Assembly (NCBI GenBank): GCA_964555935.1
Contig: CAZKUN010000181.1
Location: forward strand, 1-18,895
DNA: 18,895 bases
Direction: 5' to 3'
Source: CAZKUN01 sp964555935
GTDB taxonomy: Bacteria; Armatimonadota; Zipacnadia; Zipacnadales; VGFC01
The position numbers and the translations under genes are program-made. Positions 1-7,518 of this stretch are shown one piece after another. Positions within the stretch are counted from its first letter, which is position 1. Each line of letters opens with the position of its first letter. The notes beneath the pieces were generated by a model. The model saw nothing but the letters and a program-made list of their open reading frames with translations. It had not been told where the DNA came from and did no database searches.

Positions 1-104
1 AGGGCGCCGTGTGGCTTACTGCTGTAGGCACTGACGCGGCCGTCGCCGCCGCCGCCGAGATCATCCAGGGCATCCAGGGGGAGCCGCCCTTCGCCTCCGT
101 CTGA
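1..104 (+). CDS. 3' end of an unidentified upstream gene (partial)
   Basis: An open frame enters from the left edge (codons in phase with base 3) and stops at TGA 102-104, encoding about 33 residues. The visible tail is small, alanine-rich and mildly hydrophobic, includes the stretch VWLTAVGTDAAVAAAAEI, and ends in PPFASV. A run of GCC codons (AAAA) lies inside it. The stop is 21 bp before the chosen amrS start, on the same strand, so it may be the preceding gene of the same transcript. I do not recognise the family from this fragment. It does not resemble the C-termini of MEMO1 or AMMECR1 proteins that I know, although those would be the expected partners of the next gene. That the frame is coding is inferred from its phase, lack of stops and close spacing. 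Confidence 0.5.
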   Translation, partial: GAVWLTAVGTDAAVAAAAEIIQGIQGEPPFASV

Positions 105-115
105 CGCCGCCCCAT

Positions 116-121
116 GGAGGG
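116..121 (+). promoter_or_regulatory. Ribosome-binding site deciding the amrS start
   Basis: GGAGGG lies 4 bases before the ATG at 126. An alternative ATG at 114 overlaps this motif and has no Shine-Dalgarno-like sequence of its own, so 126 is preferred. Confidence 0.6.
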
Positions 122-125
122 CCGC

Positions 126-1130
126 ATGCGTCCGAATCGCGATGCGATGTACTGGTCCACCGAGGGCGACCGCGTGCGATGCGCGCTGTGTCCGCATCGC
201 TGCCTGATCGCCGAGGGCAAGGCCGGCATCTGCACGGTTCGCGCGAATCAGGGCGGCAAGCTAGTGCCGCTGACGTACGGGCGCGTTGGATCGGTCCACC
301 TGGACCCGATTGAGAAGAAGCCGCTCTACCACTTCCATCCGGGGAAGTCGATTCTCTCGCTGGGGTCGTGGGGCTGCAATCTGAGCTGCGATTTCTGCCA
401 GAACTGGCAGATCTCAATGGATGAGGCGCCGACGCGAGAGATGAGCTCCGATGAGGCCGTGGCGCTGGCGGCCCGGGAGAAATCTCGGGGCGAGAACATC
501 GGCATCGCGTTCACGTATAACGAACCGCTCGTGTGGTTCGAGTACATTCTCGACACGGCCAAACTGGGTCACGAGCATGGGCTGGTCAACGCGGTCGTGA
601 CGAACGGCGAGATCGAGGAAGCGCCGCTGCAAGAGTTGCTGCCACACCTCGATGCGCTGAATGTCGACGTGAAGGCCATGGCGGACGAGTTCTACCGGGG
701 TATCTGTTCCGGGCCATCGGAGCCGCCGCGCCGGACGGTTGAGTTGGCGTACGCGTCGGGCACGCATGTGGAGATTACGAATCTGTTGATCCCGGGGGAG
801 AACGACTCCGAGGGCCAGATCCGCGAACTGGTGGACTGGATCGCCGGGGTGAGCGATCGGATACCGGTGCATTTCTCCCGGTACCATCCGGCGTACAAGA
901 TGACCAACCCGCCGACGCCGACCGAGACGCTCGCGCGGGCGTACGCGATCGCCGGCGAGAAGCTGAAGTACGTGTATGTCGGCAACGCGCAGATGCCTGG
1001 AATGACCGACACGAACTGCCCGGAGTGCAAGGCGCCGCTGGTCGCGCGTGATGGGATGTACGAGGCGCGGTGCATGGTGAAGGCGGGGAACTGCCCATCC
1101 TGTGGAATCGAGGCGGACATTGTCACCTGA
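126..1130 (+). CDS. amrS: AmmeMemoRadiSam system radical SAM enzyme
   Basis: 334-residue radical SAM protein of the family often mis-annotated as pyruvate formate-lyase activating enzyme. An N-terminal cysteine cluster CALCPHRC (residues 19-26) with another Cys at 36 precedes the radical SAM 4Fe-4S motif C-x3-C-x2-C (CNLSCDFC, 84-91), placed after the typical GSWG. The tail carries paired cysteines (C298/C301 and C323/C326) that look like a zinc ribbon, as is usual for this family. It should cleave S-adenosylmethionine reductively, but its substrate is unknown; the family is named for co-occurrence with AMMECR1- and MEMO1-like proteins, neither of which is visible here. It stops 4 bp before the preferred start of the next gene. 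The family call is firm; the biological role is not. Confidence 0.93.
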   Translation: MRPNRDAMYWSTEGDRVRCALCPHRCLIAEGKAGICTVRANQGGKLVPLTYGRVGSVHLDPIEKKPLYHFHPGKSILSLGSWGCNLSCDFCQNWQISMDEAPTREMSSDEAVALAAREKSRGENIGIAFTYNEPLVWFEYILDTAKLGHEHGLVNAVVTNGEIEEAPLQELLPHLDALNVDVKAMADEFYRGICSGPSEPPRRTVELAYASGTHVEITNLLIPGENDSEGQIRELVDWIAGVSDRIPVHFSRYHPAYKMTNPPTPTETLARAYAIAGEKLKYVYVGNAQMPGMTDTNCPECKAPLVARDGMYEARCMVKAGNCPSCGIEADIVT

Positions 1131-1134
1131 TGTC

Positions 1135-2802
1135 ATGGCGGACAGAGATGTTGACCCAGGTCACGGCCCGCGGATAGCGCGGACGCTCGAGGTAGTGGCT
1201 GTTCTGGCCCGCTACAACCTGGCGCGACATCTGGGCGATCTTGGGCTGGGGAACCTCGTGCCACGGCGATTCCGGCGCGACAGACCCATCGGCCTTGCGC
1301 CGGAGGTCGCGTTTCGGCGTGCTCTCGAGGATCTTGGACCGACAGCCGTAAAGTTGGGCCAAGCCCTCGCCACTCGGGGCGACATCCTGCCCGAGCAGTG
1401 GATCGAGCAGCTACGAGACCTGCAAGACCAGGTCACGCCCGTGCCGTTCGAGGAACTCAGGGCCATCATGGAGGACGCGCTCGGACGGCCGTTGGAGGAG
1501 TGCTTCGCGAAGTTCGACGAGGAGCCCGAGGCGTCCGGGTCGATTGGGCAGATCCACTTCGCGGAACTTCACTCAGGCGAGAAGGTCGCGGTGAAGGTCC
1601 GGCGGCCGGGCATAGGCAGGCAGGTTGAGTTGGACCTAAGCGTGCTGCGGTACTTTGCCGGCTTGGCCGAGCAGCGCTCGCGATGGATCGCTCAACAGCG
1701 CGCGGTAGCGCTCGTGTCCGATTTCGCCCGCCGCCTGCGCGGAGAACTCGACTTCGGCCTGGAGGCCCGCAACACGGCGCTGATGGCTGGGGTCCTGGAA
1801 GACGACTCTCGAGTTCGCGTACCACGTGTCTTCACCAACTGGTCCAGCCGGAAGGTCCTCGTCACCGAACTCGTCAGCGGGATCAAGCCGTCAGACCGAG
1901 AGGCGCTCGAGAGCGCGGGCGTCGACGCGCCCACGGTGGCGCGCAACTTGGCCGGGGCCCTCCTGAAGCAGATTGTCCGTGATGGGTGTTTCCACGCTGA
2001 TCCGCATGGCGGGAACATCCTAATAGCTCCGGGCGGCGGGATCTGCTTCCTCGACTGCGGGAGCGTCGCGTTCATCCCGCCGCGCATGCGCGACGACCTC
2101 GTCTACTTGCTTTCGTCGATGTTCGAGGGCGACGCGGAGGAGGTCGCGGCCCAGATCACTGCCATTGGGCTGACGACGGGCGAGACCGACACGACGGCCT
2201 TGCAGGCGGATGTTGCGCGGCTGTCGGTGGCGATACACTCGACGAGCACTGCCGACGTTTCCATCGGCGATCTGCTCAATGAACTCCTTTTCATGATCGC
2301 TCGTCATGGCATCGTAATGCCTCCCGTGTTCGCGCAGATCATACGGACGCTCGTGCTGGTTGACGCCGAGTGCCGCGCGCTGGATCCGCGGTTTGACTTC
2401 CGGGAGATCGCTCGAACGGTTGTCGGCGACACCTTGCGCCGGCGGACGCGGCCGCGCAGGGCTGCCTTGGAGGCGTACCGCGTGGCGCGCAATCTGCATC
2501 AGCACGCGCAATTGCTCCCGCGGCAGTTGCTGGCGCTCATGCGCAAAGCCGATTCCGTGGGACTGAAGATCCGGCTGGACGACCATGATGTCGACAGGCC
2601 GCTCGACCGGTTCGACGTTATGTTCAACCGCCTCGCATTCAGCGTGGTCGTCGCGGCGATGATTCTCGCCCCGGCGTTCTGGATGCAGGTCACGGTGGAT
2701 GCCGAAGGCTGGCTTCAGTACATGCCGTACGTGCTCATGTTCTCGGGAGTTGGCTTGGGCACGTGGCTGCTTTACTCGATCATCCGTTCCGGGAGGCTGT
2801 AG
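1135..2802 (+). CDS. ABC1/UbiB (AarF) family atypical kinase-like protein
   Basis: About 555 residues. Members of this family are membrane-associated ATP-binding kinase-like proteins linked to ubiquinone and other isoprenoid lipid metabolism. Visible family motifs are KLGQ (73-76), a glycine/alanine-rich loop ASGSIGQIH (133-141), the lysine strand VAVKV (151-155), ELDF-x2-EA-x-N (204-212) and the catalytic-loop-like HADPHGGNI (287-295). The metal-binding DFG is DCG here (307-309), with the Asp kept. Two hydrophobic C-terminal segments (about 500-518 and 530-550) look like the transmembrane hairpin typical of UbiB. The ATG at 1135 follows the amrS stop by 4 bp; an in-frame GTG at 1102 would give 566 residues and a 29-bp overlap, and neither start has a strong ribosome-binding site. 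No other quinone gene is adjacent, so a role in quinone synthesis is only a family-level suggestion. Confidence 0.9.
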   Translation: MADRDVDPGHGPRIARTLEVVAVLARYNLARHLGDLGLGNLVPRRFRRDRPIGLAPEVAFRRALEDLGPTAVKLGQALATRGDILPEQWIEQLRDLQDQVTPVPFEELRAIMEDALGRPLEECFAKFDEEPEASGSIGQIHFAELHSGEKVAVKVRRPGIGRQVELDLSVLRYFAGLAEQRSRWIAQQRAVALVSDFARRLRGELDFGLEARNTALMAGVLEDDSRVRVPRVFTNWSSRKVLVTELVSGIKPSDREALESAGVDAPTVARNLAGALLKQIVRDGCFHADPHGGNILIAPGGGICFLDCGSVAFIPPRMRDDLVYLLSSMFEGDAEEVAAQITAIGLTTGETDTTALQADVARLSVAIHSTSTADVSIGDLLNELLFMIARHGIVMPPVFAQIIRTLVLVDAECRALDPRFDFREIARTVVGDTLRRRTRPRRAALEAYRVARNLHQHAQLLPRQLLALMRKADSVGLKIRLDDHDVDRPLDRFDVMFNRLAFSVVVAAMILAPAFWMQVTVDAEGWLQYMPYVLMFSGVGLGTWLLYSIIRSGRL

Positions 2803-2810
2803 CTCGGGCC

Positions 2811-3419
2811 ATGGCTGCCAATCTTCCGCTGGTACTGGCCTCGGCCTCGCCGCGTCGGCGCGATCTGTTGGCTCAGGTCGGCATCGCTGCTGACATTCAG
2901 CCGGCTCAGGATGCCGAGGAGCCGAGTCTCGATGGCGAGTGTCCCGCCGAACACGCGCGGCGAAGCGCGGAGGCGAAGGCCGTGGCCGTCTCGCGCCTGC
3001 GCCCAGAAGCCATCGTGCTAGGTGCTGACACGGTCGTGGCCACGGGCGACGTCGCGCTGGGCAAGCCGGCTGATCCCGATGACGCGCGCCGGATGCTGCG
3101 CGCGCTCAGCGGCAAGCTCCACGTCGTGCACACGGGCGTCAGCCTCGCCCATGGGGGCGAGCCGCTGGTGACGGATGTCTGCTCGACTGACGTGACGTTT
3201 CGCGCTCTCTCGGCCGCCGAGATTGATGAGTATGTCGCGACCGGCGAGCCGATGGACAAGGCGGGGGCGTACGGCATTCAGGGACGTGGCGCTCTGCTGG
3301 TCCGGACTATCCGTGGATGCTACTTCAATGTGGTGGGACTGCCGCTGAGCCGAACGGTCGAGATGATCGGCGAGGCTCACGCTCTAATCAATACAGCTCG
3401 CGGAGACCTCACGTGCTAG
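2811..3419 (+). CDS. maf: Maf family nucleoside triphosphate pyrophosphatase (dTTP/UTP type)
   Basis: 202 residues, the normal Maf size. The family hydrolyses non-canonical or surplus nucleoside triphosphates to monophosphates and is implicated in house-cleaning and septum inhibition. The N-terminal signature SASPRR (11-16), ADTVV (72-76), GKP (84-86) and DKAGAYGIQGRGA (149-161) are all present. The AGAYGIQG version marks the YhdE/Bacillus Maf subgroup (dTTP/UTP pyrophosphatase) rather than YceF (m7GTP). The ATG at 2811 places the SASPRR motif at the usual distance; an in-frame GTG at 2763 would overlap the preceding gene by 40 bp and add a non-family leader. The stop overlaps the start of mreB by 7 bp. 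Maf genes next to mreBCD are common in Gram-negative and Gram-positive genomes, which supports both calls. Confidence 0.94.
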   Translation: MAANLPLVLASASPRRRDLLAQVGIAADIQPAQDAEEPSLDGECPAEHARRSAEAKAVAVSRLRPEAIVLGADTVVATGDVALGKPADPDDARRMLRALSGKLHVVHTGVSLAHGGEPLVTDVCSTDVTFRALSAAEIDEYVATGEPMDKAGAYGIQGRGALLVRTIRGCYFNVVGLPLSRTVEMIGEAHALINTARGDLTC

Positions 3420-4468
3420 GCACTCGCAAATTCGGGCAGAGGTATCGGCCCATCTGGTCGCGGATATTCGCGCGGCTTGGACGCAATCTGGGCATCGACC
3501 TAGGCACCGCCAACACCCTCGTGCATGTTGCGGGGCGTGGCGTGCTGCTCTGGGAGCCGTCCGTCGTGGCCATCGACACGGAAACCAATCGCGTTCTGGC
3601 CGTAGGCGCGGATGCCAAACGCATGGTGGGCCGCACGCCTGGCTCCATTGCTGCCGTGCGGCCCTTGCGCGATGGCGTGATCGCCGATTTTGAGGTCACC
3701 GAGCGGATGCTCGCGCACTTCATTCACAAGGCGCACAATCCCAAACTTTGGGAGCGCCCCCACGTCGCCATCGGGGTGCCGTCGGGCATCACCGAGGTCG
3801 AGCGCCGAGCCGTTGAGGACGCCGCTCGCCTGGCCGGCGCCTGGGACACGGTCATCATCGATGAGCCGATGGCGGCCGCGATCGGCGCGGGCATGCCCGT
3901 TGCCGAGGCTGTCGGCAGCATGATCGTCGATATTGGTGGCGGCACCACCGAGGTTGCGGTGATTTCGCTAGGCGGGATCTGCACGCAACAGTCGATGCGT
4001 CTGGCTGGGGATGAAATCGACGAGGCGATCCAGGCGGCCGTTCGCCACGAGCACAGCCTCTTCATCGGCGAGACCACGTCCGAACGCATTAAGATGGAGA
4101 TTGGATCGGCGTACCCGACGCACGAAGAGACATCGATCAACATTCGCGGCAAAGACCTCGTTACGGGGTTGCCGAAGGGCATCACGCTGACGTCCGACGC
4201 CGTTCGCGAGTACATTCGCGAGGCCGCTTACGCTATCGTCGACCTGGTAAAAGAGACGCTCGACGCCACGCCACCTGAACTGGCCGCGGACATCATGAAT
4301 CGGGGAATCGTGTTGGCGGGGGGCGGCGCTCTCTTGCGCGGGCTGGATCAACTCATCGCCGCCGAGACGGGCATCCCCGTTTACGTCGCGGAGGACCCCA
4401 TGACGTGCGTGGTGATGGGAGCCGCCAAGTATCTCGAAGAACTGGGCAATCAGCCCGATGAGATCTGA
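3413..4468 (+). CDS. mreB: Rod shape-determining actin-like protein MreB
   Basis: 351-residue bacterial actin homologue that forms membrane-associated filaments guiding lateral wall synthesis. The actin-fold nucleotide site is complete: phosphate-1 loop LGIDLGTANTLVHV (26-39), the GVPSGITEVERRA segment (121-133), IDEPMAAAIGAG (149-160), phosphate-2 loop VDIGGGTTEVAV (172-183) and the adenosine segment GIVLAGGGALLRG (298-310). The GTG start at 3413 has GGAG at 3402-3405, 7 bases upstream, and overlaps the maf stop; the frame is open further upstream, but that part lies inside maf. The resulting N-terminus is about 25 residues before the first strand, basic and aromatic, longer than the roughly 11 residues of E. 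coli MreB. It is the first gene of mreB-mreC-mreD. Confidence 0.97.
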   Translation: MLGTRKFGQRYRPIWSRIFARLGRNLGIDLGTANTLVHVAGRGVLLWEPSVVAIDTETNRVLAVGADAKRMVGRTPGSIAAVRPLRDGVIADFEVTERMLAHFIHKAHNPKLWERPHVAIGVPSGITEVERRAVEDAARLAGAWDTVIIDEPMAAAIGAGMPVAEAVGSMIVDIGGGTTEVAVISLGGICTQQSMRLAGDEIDEAIQAAVRHEHSLFIGETTSERIKMEIGSAYPTHEETSINIRGKDLVTGLPKGITLTSDAVREYIREAAYAIVDLVKETLDATPPELAADIMNRGIVLAGGGALLRGLDQLIAAETGIPVYVAEDPMTCVVMGAAKYLEELGNQPDEI

Positions 4469-4505
4469 TAGACACGAGCCGCGCCGGCCGAGAGATTGAG
4501 CGATC

Positions 4506-5369
4506 ATGCGCAGACGCCCATCCAAACTGAACTCGGAGTGGACGCCTGTCATCGTGATGGTGATCGCGGCCATCGTGCTGACTGTCCTGCACCACCGCGC
4601 CGGGCGGCCCGGCGGCGGCCCCGATGCCAGTTCGATCAGCCTGCCCGAGCGCGCCGCTCGGTGGGTGCTGATGCCCGTTCAGCAGGGCTTCACAGCCTGT
4701 TGGGGGCAGGTGTCGCTGAGCACGTCCGGTCCGTTTCAGCGACGGAAGCTCGTGGAAGAAAACCGTCGACTGAAGGAGCAATTGGCCGAGGCCGACGGCA
4801 TCAACAAGCTTCGCCAATACGAGCACCTCGACTGGCTTGCGATGCAGTCGAAGTTCCGAGGGATTCGCTCGGTCGATGAGATGAGGGCGAAGGTGATCGG
4901 GCGGTCCGGCGGGCCGTTCATGCGTCAGACCATCGACATCGTCGCCGAGGCTGGAGGCGAGATCAGCCGCGGTGATATCGTCAGGACGGCGCGTGGTCTT
5001 ATTGGTAGGGTCACATCCTCCGGGCCCAGAGGCGCCCGAGTCACGCTGTTGACGGACCAAAACTCGGGTGCATTCGCCGTCGTGTCGGCGGCGCAGTATT
5101 CAACCGGCGCAATCATTGGCCCGGATCCCGCCGGATCCGATCCTGACCTCTTGCGACTCCAGAAACTAGCGGCTGACGCGCCCATCTCGGTCGGGGACAA
5201 GGTCTTCACATCGCCACTTGGCGATACGTACCGGGAGGGTCTGTTTATCGGTGAGATAGAGGAAGTGGTCGGGCGGAGGGGGCCGTCTGGGCCCAAGACG
5301 GCGCTTGTCCGCCCCGCCGCGGACTTCAGCAACCTCGACTACGTGATCGTTATGGAATGGGCGCCCTAA
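4506..5369 (+). CDS. mreC: Rod shape-determining protein MreC
   Basis: 287 residues with the standard MreC layout: a short basic N-terminus, one transmembrane helix (about 12-29), a periplasmic charged coiled coil (about 77-108, rich in K, E, R and L), then the beta-rich C-terminal region containing the RGLIGRV and VTLLTDQNSGAFAVVS signatures. MreC is a periplasmic scaffold that links MreB and MreD to the elongation-specific transglycosylase and transpeptidase. The ATG at 4506 lies 37 bp after mreB, with only a weak purine-rich stretch upstream. A segment with two GGATCC-containing repeats sits within the beta domain but reads through normally as PDPAGSDPD. The call rests on domain order, motifs and position after mreB. 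Confidence 0.93.
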   Translation: MRRRPSKLNSEWTPVIVMVIAAIVLTVLHHRAGRPGGGPDASSISLPERAARWVLMPVQQGFTACWGQVSLSTSGPFQRRKLVEENRRLKEQLAEADGINKLRQYEHLDWLAMQSKFRGIRSVDEMRAKVIGRSGGPFMRQTIDIVAEAGGEISRGDIVRTARGLIGRVTSSGPRGARVTLLTDQNSGAFAVVSAAQYSTGAIIGPDPAGSDPDLLRLQKLAADAPISVGDKVFTSPLGDTYREGLFIGEIEEVVGRRGPSGPKTALVRPAADFSNLDYVIVMEWAP

Positions 5370-5407
5370 TGCAGGCGACGCAGACAACGACGGAGGCGAC
5401 CGACTAG

Positions 5408-5890
5408 ATGCTCATAATCGCCCACGCTGTCGCCCTGCTGGTGGCAGTTGCCTTCGAGAGAGCTTGGCCTCCGGGTCTGCGATGGGGGGGAGTCGCGCCC
5501 GACTTCGCGCTGATCCTCATCGCGTGTATCGGAATCACGCGCGGTCCGATCGCCGGCTGCGCGGCGGGTCTGTTCGGGGGCTTCTTGGCGGCGACGGTTG
5601 GCGAGGGAGGCTTCGGCGCCACGCTCATGAGCCACATGGTGATCGGCTTCGCATGTGGTCACGCGCGCGGTCGCGTGTTTGCCGACCACGTGCTCGTCGC
5701 CCCGGTTATCGCCACGCTCGTGGTCATCGTGGCGGCGTTCATCGAACTAGTCATCAGCCCCTCGTCGCACCTGGTGCCGTGGCTCGCCGGCCTCGGCCGC
5801 AGCATTGTCTTCACCGCGCTTGTGTCTCCGATAGCGTACCTATACGCTCGTGCAGTCAGTCGTCGTTGGCCGCAGCGTACCGAGACGTAG
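5408..5890 (+). CDS. mreD: Rod shape-determining protein MreD-like membrane protein
   Basis: 160 residues, very hydrophobic, with about five predicted membrane-spanning stretches, fitting MreD, the small integral membrane subunit of the elongasome. MreD sequences are weakly conserved; the PDFALILIACIGITRGPIAGCAAGLFGG region matches the usual pattern of a Pro-Asp segment followed by small-residue helices, and position directly after mreC makes the call strong. The start ATG at 5408 is preceded by GGAGG at 5392-5396, 11 bases upstream. The genes for PBP2 (mrdA) and RodA that commonly follow mreD are absent; kdsB comes next after 30 bp. Confidence 0.85.
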   Translation: MLIIAHAVALLVAVAFERAWPPGLRWGGVAPDFALILIACIGITRGPIAGCAAGLFGGFLAATVGEGGFGATLMSHMVIGFACGHARGRVFADHVLVAPVIATLVVIVAAFIELVISPSSHLVPWLAGLGRSIVFTALVSPIAYLYARAVSRRWPQRTET

Positions 5891-5920
5891 CCTGTCCATA
5901 CCCATTGGGGGCCCGTTCTG

Positions 5921-6694
5921 ATGGTAGTTGTCGGCATGATTCCCGCACGATACGCATCGACGCGGTTTCACGGCAAGGTGCTTGCGCCCATCGCCGGCAA
6001 GCCGATGGTTCAGCATGTCTACGAGCGCGCCCGGCAAGCGAAGACCCTCCAAAGCGTCATCATCGCGACCGACGACGACAAGGTCGCGAATGCGGCGCGG
6101 GCATTCGGCGCCGAGGTTGCCATCACGTCTCCGGATCACGCGTCTGGTACGGATCGGCTGGCCGAGGTGGCATGGGCTGTGGAGTGCGATGTCGTGGTGA
6201 ACATCCAGGGCGACGAACCCTTGATCGAGCCATCGATCATCGACAGGGCGGTGAAGCCGCTGCTCAGTGAGGCAGAAGTGTCGATGTCCACGCTCGCGGC
6301 CTTCGCCACGCGTGAGGAGTACTTGGAGCCGAGCACCGTCAAGGTCGTCTGCGATGCCTCCGGTGATGCGCTCTACTTCTCTCGCGCGCCCTTGCCGCAC
6401 TTGCGCATCGATAATCCGGCTGACCGCGACGCCGCGATGGGCGAGTTGGTCCATCCCGAGTCCGGGTGCCGCCCGCTCAAGCACATAGGCCTGTACGTCT
6501 ATCGCAAGGAGACGCTGCTCTGGTACGCGGGGCTGCCGAAGAGCGTGCTCGAGGCGACCGAGGGGCTCGAACAGCTTCGGGTGCTCGAAAACGGCTGCAA
6601 GATTCGCGTGGTTGAGGTCGACTACTCGCCGATCGGCGTTGATACGCCCGATGACCTCGAACGCGTTCAGGAACTCATGGAGGCGGCATGCTGA
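5921..6694 (+). CDS. kdsB: 3-deoxy-manno-octulosonate cytidylyltransferase (CMP-KDO synthetase)
   Basis: 257 residues, close to the usual length of about 250. It activates KDO with CTP to CMP-KDO, the donor for the inner core of lipopolysaccharide, in the cytosol. Family motifs are IPARYASTRFHGK (7-19, CTP-binding loop), ATDDDKV (49-55), SGTDRL (75-80), NIQGDEP (94-100, with the metal-binding Asp) and the C-terminal GVDTPDDLERV. The ATG at 5921 gives the expected N-terminus; its ribosome-binding site is poor (a G run at 5907-5911). The stop overlaps the kdsA start region (TGATG), suggesting translational coupling. With kdsA and kdsD directly downstream this forms a compact KDO operon. Confidence 0.96.
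   Translation: MVVVGMIPARYASTRFHGKVLAPIAGKPMVQHVYERARQAKTLQSVIIATDDDKVANAARAFGAEVAITSPDHASGTDRLAEVAWAVECDVVVNIQGDEPLIEPSIIDRAVKPLLSEAEVSMSTLAAFATREEYLEPSTVKVVCDASGDALYFSRAPLPHLRIDNPADRDAAMGELVHPESGCRPLKHIGLYVYRKETLLWYAGLPKSVLEATEGLEQLRVLENGCKIRVVEVDYSPIGVDTPDDLERVQELMEAAC
6679..6683 (+). promoter_or_regulatory. Ribosome-binding site of kdsA
   Basis: GGAGG inside the last codons of kdsB. It lies 10 bases before ATG 6694 and only 4 bases before ATG 6688, which slightly favours 6694 as the kdsA start. Confidence 0.55.
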
Positions 6695-7518
6695 TGGGCG
6701 ACGTCCGCGAGGTATCAGTTGGCGGTCAGATCATCGGTGGCAAGAGTTTGGCGCTCATCGCAGGCCCTTGCGTCCTCGAAGAGCCTGACATCAACTTCCG
6801 TATCGCCGAGGACTTGAAGGCGATGGCCGGGAGGCTAGGCATCCCGTACATCTTCAAGGCCTCCTACGACAAGGCTAACCGCACCTCGGTCGCCTCGGCG
6901 AGAGGCCCTGGGCTCGAGCGAGGCCTGGAGATGCTGGCCGAGATCAAGCAACGATTCGACGTGCCTGTGATCTCGGATATTCACGAGACCACGCACGTCA
7001 AGCCCGCGTCGCCGGTTCTCGACATGCTCCAGATACCGGCGTTCCTGTCGCGGCAAACGGATCTGCTCGTCGCGGCCGGGGAGTCAGGCCTGCCTGTCAA
7101 CGTAAAGAAGGGGCAATTTCTTGCCCCGCAGGACATGGAGCATGTCGCCGGCAAGGTGAAGTCAACAGGCAACGAACAGATCCTCCTCACCGAACGTGGC
7201 GCGTCATTTGGCTACCACAATCTTGTTGTCGACATGCGGGGTCTCGTGATTATGCGGGGGCTCGGCTATCCCGTGGTGTTCGACGCGACGCACAGCGTCC
7301 AACTGCCGGGCGGCGGAGGCGGGAAGTCCAGCGGCGAGCGCCAGTTCGTCGCGCCCCTGTCTCGCGCAGCGGTCGCCGCCGGTGTCGACGCGATTTTCGC
7401 CGAGGTGCATCCGTGCCCGGACGAGGCATCGTGTGACGGGCCCAACATGCTGGCGCTGGACGAAGTCGAATCACTCATGCAGACGCTGCTGGAGGTGCGC
7501 ACAGCATGTCAGACCTGA
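6694..7518 (+). CDS. kdsA: 3-deoxy-8-phosphooctulonate synthase (KDO-8-phosphate synthase)
   Basis: 274 residues (276 if the ATG at 6688 is used). It condenses phosphoenolpyruvate with arabinose 5-phosphate to KDO-8-phosphate. The TIM-barrel motifs are clear: AGPCVLE (23-29), KASYDKANRTS (55-65), RGPGLE (70-75), VKKGQF (137-142) and FGYHNLVVDMRG (172-183). The positions equivalent to the Aquifex metal ligands are all filled: Cys26, His200 in DATH, Glu237 in FAEVHP and Asp248 in CDGP. Since the E. coli-type enzyme has Asn instead of this Cys, this one should belong to the metal-dependent class; that is inferred from motif comparison. The start overlaps the kdsB stop as TGATG, and its 3' end overlaps kdsD by 13 bp. 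Confidence 0.96.
   Translation: MGDVREVSVGGQIIGGKSLALIAGPCVLEEPDINFRIAEDLKAMAGRLGIPYIFKASYDKANRTSVASARGPGLERGLEMLAEIKQRFDVPVISDIHETTHVKPASPVLDMLQIPAFLSRQTDLLVAAGESGLPVNVKKGQFLAPQDMEHVAGKVKSTGNEQILLTERGASFGYHNLVVDMRGLVIMRGLGYPVVFDATHSVQLPGGGGGKSSGERQFVAPLSRAAVAAGVDAIFAEVHPCPDEASCDGPNMLALDEVESLMQTLLEVRTACQT

Noticed and set aside
44..57. Short GCC tandem repeat
   Set aside because: It encodes a run of alanines inside the partial upstream gene; too short and coding to be a meaningful repeat.
126..1130. amrS as the activating enzyme of the glycyl radical enzyme
   Set aside because: It resembles PFL activase in the C-x3-C-x2-C motif, but its N-terminal cysteine cluster and C-terminal zinc-ribbon-like tail belong to the AmmeMemoRadiSam family, and it lies in a different, convergent operon.
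414..1136. 240-codon - strand frame opposite amrS
   Set aside because: Antisense to a radical SAM protein with complete motifs; no independent support.
5122..5137. Direct repeat containing two GGATCC sites
   Set aside because: It lies inside mreC, is explained by codons for PDPAGSDP, and has no second copy elsewhere that I noticed.
5464..6270. 268-codon + strand frame across mreD and kdsB
   Set aside because: Arg/Cys/His-rich composition, out of phase with both recognised proteins, and spanning a gene boundary; a frame shadow.
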